Source: CAYQQQ01 sp964420125
Lineage (GTDB): Bacteria > Actinomycetota > Acidimicrobiia > Acidimicrobiales > Microtrichaceae
DNA length: 64,000 nucleotides
Reading direction: 5' to 3'
NCBI GenBank assembly: GCA_964420125.1
Contig: CAYQQQ010000002.1
Span: 62,001-126,000, forward strand
Positions 8,175 to 16,881 of the stretch are shown here, piece after piece. The translations under genes were made by a program, and so were the position numbers. Under the pieces are notes generated by a model, which had not been told where the DNA came from, ran no database searches, and saw only the letters and a list, made by a program, of their open reading frames with translations. Numbering within the stretch: position 1 is the first letter of the stretch; every line of letters begins with the position of its first letter.

Positions 8175-8581
8175 GTAGTCCCAAGGGATTCCAGGGGTCT
8201 GGCACTCTCAAGAAGCCCCTCCAGAGGGTGTGTCCCATGGTGTGTCCCATGAAACCGTTGCTGTCGATGTCGTCCTGCGCGCGCAGCACCTCCTCGCGCT
8301 GCGACTCCGCTGCAGCACGGGCATCACGCGAACGCGCTGGACCCTCAGCCAGGTGGATCCGTTCCAGGTGCTCTTTCGCCAGGTGCTCGGCGGCGTCCTC
8401 ACCGCGCACACCAAGATCGCGAAGACCGCCATGCACCCGTGGCCATGGCGCCAGGTAGACCTGGCCGTCGATGGGTCGGCGGCTAACGGCGGTCCAGTCG
8501 ATGGCCATGGGACGCGACTCGAGTCGGCCGCCCTCGATCGGGTTGAGACCCACCGATCGGGCCAACGCCTCCAACGCGGAG
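8175..8581. other. remnant DNA between tRNA-Arg att-like repeats
   Basis: This ~407-bp stretch has no intact gene. A minus-strand open frame from 8574 runs toward and through the tRNA (its end is antisense tRNA). The part outside the tRNA could be the tail of a lost element gene. It holds a 10-bp direct repeat TGTGTCCCAT at 8229-8238 and 8241-8250, read on the minus strand as MGHTMGHT. I do not recognise a catalytic motif, so calling it an integrase remnant would be a guess from position only. Confidence 0.4.
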
Positions 8582-8602
8582 TCGAGTCCTGCCGTGGGAG
8601 CG
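8582..8602 (+). repeat. att-like site, degenerate copy 2 of tRNA-Arg 3' end
   Basis: 18 of 21 positions match the tRNA 3' end at 8153-8173. The three mismatches abolish pairing with any acceptor stem, and no upstream tRNA half is present, so it is not a second tRNA. It marks the far side of the ~407-bp scar. Confidence 0.55.
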
Positions 8603-8649
8603 CTACAGGCCGGTCGAGACGGAGGTCCTCCGACTGATCGGGTCTCCGC

Positions 8650-11600
8650 TCAGCGACCGAAAGTCCACTCCACTGTGCCGGCCAGGGTGGTGTTCACCAC
8701 GATCCCGAGGTCACCGTCGGGGTAGGACACCTTCGCCGCCAGGCACGCACCTCCGAAGGGGGCCGTGTTGGGGTTCGGGCACGGTGCGGTGAAGGGCATC
8801 CCGTCTACCAGCACGCTCAACGACGATGCCTCGGGCAGGGGGGTCGCTTCGACCGCCCGATCCACCCGGAGCTCGACCCGGTGGGGATGGGTCGCGGTGG
8901 CCGCGGGCAACGAGGTCGTCGCGCGCACCGGCAGCATGCTCAGCCCGGATCCGGAGCTCACCGGGCCGATCGTCTCCGAGATCGACACCGTGCCGGACGC
9001 GCCTCTGACCACGCGAACCTCGATCGGATCCCCCACCTGCGCGCCATCGCCCTCGAGGTCCGTGGTCTCGGAGGTGTTCGCGTCGCCCGCCATCGCGAGG
9101 ATCGACTCCCCGCTGAGGGCGCTCGGGTGCAGCGCCGGGTCGGCCACCACGTAGGACGCACCTGCCACGGCGTGCACGCTGCGGGCCCCGACGAGGCTGG
9201 GGATCGCTGTGGCACCGAAGGCGTAGTTCGCGCCCGACTTGAGGCCGAGCTGACCCCGATGGTTCGCGCCCCAGGCGTAGGCGGTGCCGTCCGCGGTGAC
9301 GGCGAGGCTGTGACCACCGCCGGCAGCGACGGAGGTGACCCCCGACAGGGGGGACCGTGAGCCATCTGCGGCGAGGCGTGTGACACGCCGGGGAACCTGC
9401 GACGTCGACGGGCTCTCGATCCCGAGAGCTCCGCCGCCGTTGTCACCCCACGCCCACAGCTCGCCGCCCTCGGTGCGGGCCAACACGTGGTGGGACCCGG
9501 CTGCCACCTCGACGACCCCGGAGAGGCCAGGCACCTGACCCGCTACGGGAGACGCCGGACCGCCACCCGACGGGTGCGCCGCAGCGGGCCGCCCCAGCAC
9601 GCCGTAGGTTCCACCGTCGAACCCCCACGTCCACACCGAGCCGTCGTCGCGCACGGCCACGCCGAAGCGCGGCCCGGCGTCGATGGACACGACGTGGTCG
9701 AGCGGTCGACCGTCAGCGAAGCGCACCACGGCCGGCGGCTGCTCGCCGGTGGAAAACCCGCCACGGCCGAGCTGACCGTCGTGGTTGGCCCCCCAGGCCC
9801 ACACACGCGCGGTGTGGTCGAGCCCCACGACAGAGCCCGAACCGGCCGATACCCGGGTCAGCGGCGGCAACCCGGCCACGACCTCGGGGCCGGCACCTCC
9901 CCGCGAGCGCCGCAACGTGGTGCCATCGGCGAGAACCGCCACGATGTCGGAGTACACATCGGCGTCGACCACCACCTCACCCTCGAACCCCGCCACGGGC
10001 ACGAAGGACCCTACCGGGGCGTCCGTCCCGGTTCCGATCACGTCGCCGGAGTTCGACCCCGCCGCCAGCAGCCGCCCCGAGTCCGTGCGGGCAACAGCCA
10101 GGTACCCGTCGCCGTCCAGTTGTGCGAGCTGGTCGCCGAGGAGCAACGCACCGGCGCTTCGCCGGAACGACGGCGCGCCCGCTCCTGCGGCTCCGTCGTA
10201 GTTGCAGCCCCACCCCCGCACCGTCTGGTCGCCCATCAGGGCCAGCGCGTGCTCATCGCAATCCCCACCGCCACCACTCGCCGCCAGCGCGCTCACCCCC
10301 GACAGCACCTCGACCGGCGCCAGACGGGGCGTCCTCGTGCCGTCGCCGATCACCGATCCCCAACCGAGCAGGCGACCATCGGAGGTCCGCACGTACACGT
10401 TCGACTGGCCTGAACGCACCTCGTCCACGTCGGCGACCGCCGCCACCGCCGTAGCGAACAGCCGCTGCGAGGAGACGACACCGTCGCCGTGGGCGCCGGT
10501 CCCCCACGACCACAGCACCCCGTCCGCGGTCACCGCGAACCGGCGATCACCCGCCGCCGAGATCGACACCACCGGGTTGGCTGGGCCTCCGAGGGGAGCC
10601 CCCGGCGCCACCAGCACCGTCGTGACCGGATGGGTCGACTGGTCGTTCGATCCGTCTCCCAGGACGCCCGAGCCGGCGTGACCCCAGGTGATCACGGTGC
10701 CGTCGCTGCGCCGCGCCATGCGGGTGCCGTGCGGGCCCAGCTCGACCACGTCGGTGATCCCGGGCAGCGGCGCCGGAGTCGGGGCCGGCGGGTCGCCGTT
10801 GGGTCCCATGAGCGAGGTGCCCACCCCCCAGACCGTCCCGTCGAGCCGTAGACCGAACAGCCGGCAGCCATCGCTGGAGAAGGCGGCGAACCCGGCAAGC
10901 GAGGAGACGACGGTGGGCGTCGAGGTGGAGGGAAGGCTGAGCGCTCCCGCCTCGCACAGGGCGTTCTGACCCCACGTGTAGGTCGCTCCATCGACGATGG
11001 CCAGCGCACGTGCCCCAGACGCCCCGATCCAGTCCACGCCGCTGAGACCTCGGACGCGGACGTGAGTGGGGGTGGGACGGCCCGTGCCGTCACCCAGTCC
11101 ACCGCCCACGGCGTATCCCCACGACACCACATCACCGTTCGACAGCAAGGCGAGGGAGAGCTGGGAACCGGCTGCCACCTGCGCCACCTCCCCCAGAGCC
11201 GGCACGGCCCGGGGTTCGGTGACCTCACCGAGGTTGCCGCCGCCCAGGAGACCGTGGTTGTCGTCGCCGAAGGACCACGGGATGCCGGGGGGAGGTTCCG
11301 GGGTGGGCGGTGGCGTCTCCCGAGTCCAACGGAACACCTTGAGCGCGTCGCCACCCGACTCGGGATACTGGGTCGCCACGAACGCTAAGTCGCCGTCCGT
11401 CGTGAAGGTCATCGATCGTTCGAGCAGCGAGTAGTTCGAGTCACCCAACGGTGCCCCTCGGAGCACGTCCAGCATCGAACCCTCCAGCGGCGCAGCGCTC
11501 ACCGCGCCCGTGGGGAGGTCGATGGTGTGGATCGCTGGAACGGGTTCCCACTGGGCGGGGAACCGGATCACGCGATCTCCATCGACCAACAGAACCGGCG

Positions 11601-12531
11601 GCGAGTACTGGTCGCCCAGCGGAGCCTCCACCAACCCCGACGACGACACCAGGGTGTCGTCCGGTTGGCGGGCCACCAGTCGGAAACCGAGTAGGTTGCC
11701 GCCGGCGTCCTGCTCCTCGACAGCACCCACGGGGCGGCCCAGGTGATCGAAGCCGAAGAAGCGAGGGGGAAGGAGCACCTGCTCGATCACACCGCTCACC
11801 GGGTCCACTCGACGTCCGCGGTCGGACACCGTGCCGGGGTCGAAGAGTGCCTCTTGCACGTCGAAGAACCACACCGCGCCGGCGTCATCGACCTGCAGCG
11901 AGGTCGCGCCATCGAGCGAGGTGGAGATCGCCGGCACACCCACGCCCCCCGGCCCCGCCTGCCCGTCGCCGGCCACCGGGGTCACCTGCTTGGTCACAGC
12001 ATCGATGCGGAAGATGCGGCGGCCGGCCGTGGGCGGCGCTGACGCGCCGGCGCCCACCGCATCGAGGTACAGGTCGCCATCGGGGCCGACATCGAAGCTT
12101 CGGGACCAATCGAGGAACGCGTCCTGGGCGCCGGCCGACCCGAGCGAGTCCAGCGGGGCACCCGCCTCGCTGAGGTCCGAGAAGTAGCCGTGCCCGACCA
12201 GACGCTGCGCCGTTCCGGCCACAGGGTCGATGCGGGTCACCTGGTTGTGATCACGCACATAGAGCAACCCGTCATGCTCTCGGATCGCGGAGGCGTACAC
12301 GCTGAAGGGCATCGTGTCCGCCGGGATCGGCGCCGACCCCACGGCGACGCCGAACGCGGGGCCACCGGCCAGTTCCACGATCTGCCCTCGGGGCAGGTTC
12401 GCCTGCGGGTTCGGTGGCGGCGTCGGCCCCGGCGTGCAGCCCGCCACGACCCCCACGATGCCGACCAGCAGCACTCCGACACGGATGCGGATCAACGCCG
12501 GGGCGAGCCCTGCACCACGCTCCTCGTTCAC
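8650..12531 (-). CDS. lipoprotein with NHL-like and RCC1-repeat beta-propellers
   Basis: The 1293-residue secreted lipoprotein has the signal peptide LIRIRVGVLLVGIVGVVAGC ending in a lipobox cysteine near residue 32, then a Pro-rich spacer. An NHL-like section (about 40-390) repeats G.(L/I)Y..D...(V/I).RID and V.PVAGDG. At least two seven-blade-scale runs of RCC1 repeats follow (about 395-1130), with repeated W.WG.N..GQLG and V.AG..H.LA. A beta-rich C-terminal domain (about 1150-1293) contains a Cys pair (PCPNPNTAPFGGAC). The GTG at 12531 is chosen because GGAG precedes it and it puts the signal peptide at the N-terminus. RCC1/NHL surface proteins are generally binding scaffolds; the ligand is unknown. 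Confidence 0.85.
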   Translation of the reverse strand: MNEERGAGLAPALIRIRVGVLLVGIVGVVAGCTPGPTPPPNPQANLPRGQIVELAGGPAFGVAVGSAPIPADTMPFSVYASAIREHDGLLYVRDHNQVTRIDPVAGTAQRLVGHGYFSDLSEAGAPLDSLGSAGAQDAFLDWSRSFDVGPDGDLYLDAVGAGASAPPTAGRRIFRIDAVTKQVTPVAGDGQAGPGGVGVPAISTSLDGATSLQVDDAGAVWFFDVQEALFDPGTVSDRGRRVDPVSGVIEQVLLPPRFFGFDHLGRPVGAVEEQDAGGNLLGFRLVARQPDDTLVSSSGLVEAPLGDQYSPPVLLVDGDRVIRFPAQWEPVPAIHTIDLPTGAVSAAPLEGSMLDVLRGAPLGDSNYSLLERSMTFTTDGDLAFVATQYPESGGDALKVFRWTRETPPPTPEPPPGIPWSFGDDNHGLLGGGNLGEVTEPRAVPALGEVAQVAAGSQLSLALLSNGDVVSWGYAVGGGLGDGTGRPTPTHVRVRGLSGVDWIGASGARALAIVDGATYTWGQNALCEAGALSLPSTSTPTVVSSLAGFAAFSSDGCRLFGLRLDGTVWGVGTSLMGPNGDPPAPTPAPLPGITDVVELGPHGTRMARRSDGTVITWGHAGSGVLGDGSNDQSTHPVTTVLVAPGAPLGGPANPVVSISAAGDRRFAVTADGVLWSWGTGAHGDGVVSSQRLFATAVAAVADVDEVRSGQSNVYVRTSDGRLLGWGSVIGDGTRTPRLAPVEVLSGVSALAASGGGGDCDEHALALMGDQTVRGWGCNYDGAAGAGAPSFRRSAGALLLGDQLAQLDGDGYLAVARTDSGRLLAAGSNSGDVIGTGTDAPVGSFVPVAGFEGEVVVDADVYSDIVAVLADGTTLRRSRGGAGPEVVAGLPPLTRVSAGSGSVVGLDHTARVWAWGANHDGQLGRGGFSTGEQPPAVVRFADGRPLDHVVSIDAGPRFGVAVRDDGSVWTWGFDGGTYGVLGRPAAAHPSGGGPASPVAGQVPGLSGVVEVAAGSHHVLARTEGGELWAWGDNGGGALGIESPSTSQVPRRVTRLAADGSRSPLSGVTSVAAGGGHSLAVTADGTAYAWGANHRGQLGLKSGANYAFGATAIPSLVGARSVHAVAGASYVVADPALHPSALSGESILAMAGDANTSETTDLEGDGAQVGDPIEVRVVRGASGTVSISETIGPVSSGSGLSMLPVRATTSLPAATATHPHRVELRVDRAVEATPLPEASSLSVLVDGMPFTAPCPNPNTAPFGGACLAAKVSYPDGDLGIVVNTTLAGTVEWTFGR

Positions 12532-12659
12532 CCTTCTCCCCCCATCCTTCTCGCCCCCACCGTGTCCGCCCCCTCTCGACCCGACCAGTCGCCGGCCCGC
12601 GAACCTATGCACGCCGTTGAACGGTGTCAACGAACTCGCCCGGCACCGATCGATGCCCG

Positions 12660-13045
12660 AGCACCGTCGAGAGCCAGGTCCACCAGGCGGACGGGTCCCG
12701 ACCGAATCGCTCATCCGGTCACCCGACCAGTCGAACCAGTGGGCCTTCCGATCCCCGCATCGTGGAGGTGAGCGACAGCACCGGGCAACTGCCGCCGCGC
12801 CGCCACCACATCGACCCGTCCGGCCGACTCGACGACCGTACGGACATCGCCGACCCACCCCTCTCCCGCCCAACCGACACGAACACGTCGACCCGCCACC
12901 TTCACCAACGCGACCGCGTCATCGACCCCCAGCCGTTCCGATGACACATCGCCAGGCAGCACCGCGTCCAACGCATCGACCGCACGCGCCGCCGGGACCT
13001 GCCACGCCCGGATGTCATGCCGGTTCGGCTGTCCAGGATCGCGAG
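12660..13045 (-). pseudogene. decayed gene fragment, family not identified
   Basis: A minus-strand frame reads as real protein from about 13045 (HDIRAWQVPAARAVDALDAV) through VRVGWAGEGWVGDVRTVVE and VDVVAARRQLPGAVAHLHDAG, then breaks. The likely continuation (HWFDWSGDR) is in another frame near 12740. There is no convincing start and no complete domain. The amino-acid pattern reminds me of an uncharacterised actinobacterial DNA-associated family, but I cannot name it. Confidence 0.4.
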
Positions 13046-13079
13046 ATCGTCCTGCATCGAGCCAGACCAGTAGTCCGCT

Positions 13080-13400
13080 GCCTGGAGCTTGGTGGACGCG
13101 AGCCTCTCACCGAAGGTCGCCGACGGTCCCCGGCAAGCTGGCTTCGACGCACTCCACATCGAAGACTTCGACCTGCTGACTGCGACTGGCGACGAGATCT
13201 TCGACAGGTCTGTCGAGGACCAGTTCGTCGTGGTCACTGCCGACGCGTCGCGGAGCTCCCGCCCGACGACCACATCGCGCTGCTCGTCGCCAACCTGCCG
13301 ACGATCGCGGGGGACCTCGAACGTGGCGCGATCGCGTCCTTGAGCCCGGCCCGGCTGGCAAACCCCGACGCCGCGATCTGTCCCATGAAGTCCGCCGACC
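13080..13400 (+). pseudogene. DUF5615 PIN-like toxin remnant, frameshifted
   Basis: One plus frame reads LVDASLSPKVADGPRQAGFD, followed by ALHIEDFDLLTATGDEIFD and QFVVVTADA. This closely follows the DUF5615 pattern (LVDANLSPRVA...H..DLGL..A.D.EI...A...VLVT.D.DF). After about 13245 the family pattern (LPPDDHIALLVANLP, AGDLERGAI) continues in a different frame. There is no in-frame ATG/GTG start with a Shine-Dalgarno, and no DUF433-type antitoxin upstream. It is a dead copy unless the indel is a sequencing error. Confidence 0.6.
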
Positions 13401-13559
13401 GCAACGGCCTTCGATCGTCCCGCTGTCCGCTCACCCGCAGGATCGCGCTCGGAGCTGCTCCCCGGCATCCCGACGAGCTCGGCCTCGGGTACTTGCGGGC
13501 AGGCTGCACTTCCGTCAGCATATGTTGACGGTCGGAGGGGCCATCGCTACCGTTCAGAA

Positions 13560-13796
13560 GTGGACATCGAGGCGAGCGCCCGCAAGCACGGTGTCCCCGA
13601 TGACGACATGCTGCACGCACTGCGCAACCACTGGCGAGCGTTCGAGACCGACGACCCGGCTCTCACGTTGTACATCGGTCCGGCGACCACGGCAGTGCCT
13701 CTCGAGGTCGGCGTGGTCACCGACGAGGAGGGAACAGCGGTCATCCACGCGATGCCAGCGCGACAGAAGTTCCTGAAGGGATGGTGGAGACCTTGA
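13560..13796 (+). CDS. small toxin-like protein, first gene of a pair
   Basis: This 78-residue protein opens with IEASARKHGVPDDDMLHALRN and has TLYIGPATTAVPLEVGVV and a final IHAMPARQKF segment. It is an alpha-beta-beta-beta-alpha pattern shared by a family of small actinobacterial proteins commonly labelled toxins. It starts at a GTG without a clear Shine-Dalgarno nearby (GGAGGGG is 24 nt away). The next gene begins before its stop. Toxic activity is inferred from family naming and gene pairing only. Confidence 0.55.
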   Translation: MDIEASARKHGVPDDDMLHALRNHWRAFETDDPALTLYIGPATTAVPLEVGVVTDEEGTAVIHAMPARQKFLKGWWRP

Positions 13797-14056
13797 AGAA
13801 GAGCCGAGCAGAACGGACCGCAGCCTTCGAGGCATGGGCGGACTCGGTCGATCCCGACGACCTGCGCGCTGCGGACACCGATTCGCTTCGCGTGATCGCC
13901 GAGCTCGCTCAGCAACGCGAGGAGCTCGAAGCCGAGCTCGCGGAATCCGTTCGAGCTGCCCGCGCCGCCCACAGGTCGTGGTCGGAGATCGGTGCCATGC
14001 TCGGAGTCTCGAAGCAGGCAGCACAACGCAAGTACCGCTCGCGGGTGTCAGCCTGA
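13781..14056 (+). CDS. small HTH protein, second gene of the pair (antitoxin-like)
   Basis: The 91-residue product has a charged coiled-coil-like N-terminal half (AELAQQREELEAELAESVRA, about 40-60) and a C-terminal helix-turn-helix, SWSEIGAMLGVSKQAAQRKY (66-85). That matches HTH proteins that follow the toxin-like family in other actinobacteria. The ATG at 13781 overlaps the upstream gene by 16 bp. An in-frame TTG at 13793 overlapping the upstream TGA (TTGA) is an alternative. The overlap implies coupled translation and equal dosage. Its last 9 bp overlap the convergent HNH pseudogene. Confidence 0.55.
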   Translation: MVETLKKSRAERTAAFEAWADSVDPDDLRAADTDSLRVIAELAQQREELEAELAESVRAARAAHRSWSEIGAMLGVSKQAAQRKYRSRVSA

Positions 14057-15002
14057 GCCTCGGCGCTCGGTTCCTACCACCGGGTCCGGCCGACCACCGT
14101 CGGTCGGCCACGGTGCGGCCGCATCATCGACCAGCGAGCGGTGGTCGGCCGGGAGGACAGCGAGTGCAGCGGCAATGGACTTGGGATCGTCGTAGGTGAA
14201 CGCGCCCGGGAGCGACCACAGCGGGGTGCCGCTCGGCAGGTGGAAGTAGGACGAGCGGCCGATCGCCAGCGTCCGCTGCCTGTCGCTGGCCCAGTTCGCC
14301 GCTGCGGCGATCTCCACGAGGTCCTCGCCCGAGATCGCCGCACGCTGCGACCACCGGCGTGCGTGGTGCGCGGCGGCCAGGTGGTCCCGCTTGTGGCCGT
14401 TGCAGGCATCGGCCAGCACGAGGTTCTCGACCGCGTCGTTGGGCCAACGCGCCCATGGCACGAAGTGGTCGACCTCGACACGGGTGCGCAAGCGCGTGTC
14501 GCAGTAGAAGCAGCGGTCGTCCTGCAGCTCGCGCAGGCCGGAACGGAGCCGGGCGGGGAACCGGGAGCGCTCCGCTCCGATCGTCCACGCATCGGTGGAA
14601 CTCCTCGGGATGGTTGGCCTCGAGCGCTCGAAGGGTCCGGTCGCCGGAGTCCTCACCGATCATGTGCAGCCGGACGACCGCACCGAGCACGGCTGATCGC
14701 TTGTTGGTGATCTGGCGAAGCTGCAGCGGGTCGGCCGCCGGGTCGACCAGATAGCCACGGGCCTGGGGCAGGTAGATCGCCAGGACGTGACGGGCGATGT
14801 CACGGGTGTGCAGCGTCGAGGGCGCCGCGCCTGCAGCGTCGGCCCGTGCCGCGCACCCGTCGATGAGTGCGAGCAGCAGCGCGAGCTTGTAGGTGGCCGT
14901 CCGGCGCCCCTCGTCGATCACCTGCAGCAGGCGCTCGGCGACGAGGGCGTTGTCGGGCGGGACGCGGTCACGGGGCGCCGCCGTCATCGCCGCGCCGTCC
15001 AC
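14048..15002 (-). pseudogene. HNH endonuclease, frameshifted
   Basis: The first part (from a GTG at 15002 or ATG at 14987) encodes a helical domain with GRRTATYKLALLLALIDGC and ITNKRSAVLGAVVRLHMIG up to about 14600. From about 14600 the coding frame shifts. The second frame carries an intact HNH core: CFYCDTRLRTRVEVDHFVPW, then a NLVLADACNGHKRDHL segment, running to 14048. Neither half alone would be a working nuclease. Either it is a recent pseudogene or the assembly has a 1-base indel near 14600. The GTG immediately follows the macro-domain gene stop, so the two were one transcript. Confidence 0.75.
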
Positions 15003-15500
15003 TCAACCATGCAGCGCCTCCGAGAGCTGACCGAGCGCGACATCGTCGAAGGCGACCAGCACGCACCGCTCGACGTGCACCGGCGTGAGCGATCTCAGCG
15101 CGTGCACGGCCGTGCTCGCTGCCAGGCCCGCAGGGAACCCGAAGATCCCCGTCGAGATCGCCGGGAAGGCGATCGAGCGGGCCCCGAGCTCGTCGGCCAC
15201 CTCGACCGAACGCCGATAGGCCGACGCCAGGAGCTCGACCTCACCGGCGTCGCCGCCGTGCCAGACCGGGCCCACGGCATGGATCACCCAGCGCGCCGCC
15301 AACGCGTAGGCACCGGTCGCTCGGGCGTCGCCGGTCGGGCACGGGCCCACCCGGGCGCACTCCGCGGCCAGCTCCGCTCCGGCCGAGCGGTGGATGGCAC
15401 CGCACACCCCGCCACCAGGTGCGAGCCGCTCGTTGGCGGCGTTGACGACGGCGTCCACCTGCAAGGTGGTGATGTCGCCGAGCCAGGTCTCGATGATCAC
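15003..15500 (-). CDS. macro-domain protein (ADP-ribose binding/deacetylase type)
   Basis: The 165-residue single-domain protein has the macro-domain signature: GDIT near the N-terminus, VNAANERLAPGGGVCGAIH as the ADP-ribose-binding loop, and AISTGIFGFP as the second loop. Small macro proteins remove or bind ADP-ribose or act on O-acetyl-ADP-ribose. The GTG at 15500 has GGAGG seven bases upstream. The frameshifted HNH gene begins at the very next base after its TGA. That adjacency to a nuclease may be meaningful (ADP-ribosylation-linked defence) or incidental. Confidence 0.9.
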   Translation of the reverse strand: MIIETWLGDITTLQVDAVVNAANERLAPGGGVCGAIHRSAGAELAAECARVGPCPTGDARATGAYALAARWVIHAVGPVWHGGDAGEVELLASAYRRSVEVADELGARSIAFPAISTGIFGFPAGLAASTAVHALRSLTPVHVERCVLVAFDDVALGQLSEALHG

Positions 15501-15666
15501 AGGGCGCCCTCCTGCCAGAGCGTAGCCACGCCTGTTTCTGCGAAGTAGTGGCAGACGTCAGACACGCCCGTGTGGTCCCACACCTGCCAGTTCGATACGA
15601 GTTGTCGTGGGTCCTCTCGGCACCCGGCGATGCCCGGGCCGGGCGGGGAGCTGGGAGACTCCCTGC

Positions 15667-16065
15667 ATGGTCGATCAGGCGCGCAACGTCGAGGGCGGAC
15701 CGCTCGAGCCCTGCGGAACCGACCCGCTCACCGGCTTCTACCGAGACGGCTGCTGCAACACCGGTGCGGACGACCTCGGGAGCCACACCATCTGCGCCGT
15801 GGTCACCGAGGAGTTCCTCGCCCACCAGCAACGCATCGGCAACGACCTGTCGACCGCCGTCCCCCAGTTCCACTTCCCCGGCCTCGTGCCCGGGGACCGG
15901 TGGTGCGTGACGGCAGCCAACTGGCTGCGCGCCCATCACGACGGCGCGGCCGCCCCGGTGGTTCTGGCGGCCACCCACGAACGAGCCCTCGAGGTCGTCC
16001 CCCTCGACGTGCTGCGCCGCTACGCGGTCGACGTGCCCGACGACCCGAGCGCCCTCGCCCCCTGA
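15667..16065 (+). CDS. DUF2237 family protein
   Basis: The 132-residue protein matches the DUF2237 pattern: NVEGGPLEPCGTDPLTGFYR at the N-terminus, DGCCNTGADDLGSHTICAVVT, a central PGLVPGDRWCVTAANW, and a conserved C-terminal VVLAATHERALEVVPLDVL. The family is common and conserved but has no assigned function; the invariant Cys residues suggest metal or redox chemistry. The ATG at 15667 has GGGAG about 10 nt upstream. Confidence 0.9.
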   Translation: MVDQARNVEGGPLEPCGTDPLTGFYRDGCCNTGADDLGSHTICAVVTEEFLAHQQRIGNDLSTAVPQFHFPGLVPGDRWCVTAANWLRAHHDGAAAPVVLAATHERALEVVPLDVLRRYAVDVPDDPSALAP

Positions 16066-16084
16066 ACGGCCCGCCGACGATCGA

Positions 16085-16810
16085 TCAGGGGCCGTACCAG
16101 TCGGGGTCGTCGGGTGGCGGCTTGCGCAGCGCCACCACGATCCCGATCACTGCACCGACCGACGCGGCGATCGCCCCGAGGACGAAGAGCCACGTCTGCC
16201 ACGCAGGGACGTCCTGGGTGCAGCGCACCGTGGAGCGGGCGTCGGCGAGGAACTCCGCGGTGGGCTCCGGTGCGCCTCCGGCGGTGACGAAGCCCGGGTC
16301 GAGCTCGGTGGGCGAGAACCGCACCAGCGTCGAAGAGCACCCGAACGACGCGTCGATCACCCACAGCCCCTCGGTGGGCTCGACCTCCAGCTCGGTGCGG
16401 GTGGCGAACCCATCGGGCTGCTCGCCGAGCGGGATCCTCATGGGCTCGCTGTCGCCGGTGCGGTACACGATCCACTGCCCGGCGGTCTCCTGGGGCGAGT
16501 TGCCCGTCACCTCGAAGAGGCGCAGGCTTTGGAGCTCGCCGGCTGCCGCCTCCGGTACGACCACGACCAGCTCGTTGCCGTCGGGGCGCCCCACAGCGAT
16601 CTCCGGGGTGACGTCGGCACATGCCACGAGCCCGCAGACGCCGTCGCGCAACAGCCCGGGAACGACCATGGCCAGCACTCCTGCGATGACGAGCACCACG
16701 GCCGACGACGCCAGAGGGGACCGAGCGGATCGACGGCGCTTGGGAGCCCCCTCGAACGGGACATCACCGGAGGACGCCTCCGTGGTCGCTTCGGCATCGG
16801 CGTCGGACAT
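16085..16810 (-). CDS. two-TM membrane protein with extracytoplasmic domain
   Basis: The 241-residue product has an acidic cytoplasmic N-terminus, a basic RRRSAR stop, one transmembrane helix (SSAVVLVIAGVLAMVVPGLL, about 38-57), an extracytoplasmic domain of about 125 residues with four cysteines, a second helix near 205-228 (TWLFVLGAIAASVGAVIGIV), and a short basic/proline tail. I recognise no family. The ATG at 16810 is the only start that places the first helix sensibly. It ends 19 bp from the DUF2237 gene on the opposite strand and lies 71 bp downstream of the acyltransferase gene on the same strand. Confidence 0.65.
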   Translation of the reverse strand: MSDADAEATTEASSGDVPFEGAPKRRRSARSPLASSAVVLVIAGVLAMVVPGLLRDGVCGLVACADVTPEIAVGRPDGNELVVVVPEAAAGELQSLRLFEVTGNSPQETAGQWIVYRTGDSEPMRIPLGEQPDGFATRTELEVEPTEGLWVIDASFGCSSTLVRFSPTELDPGFVTAGGAPEPTAEFLADARSTVRCTQDVPAWQTWLFVLGAIAASVGAVIGIVVALRKPPPDDPDWYGP

Positions 16811-16881
16811 CCCCGCATGGTAGAGCGGACCGGACGCGATCCGCGAGGTTCGACGCGAGGTCGAACGGCCGTCCGCAGCCG

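Noticed and set aside
8110..8574. Minus-strand open frame running through the tRNA, as a protein gene.
   Set aside because: Its C-terminal third is antisense tRNA and the rest has no recognised domain; treated as element remnant instead.
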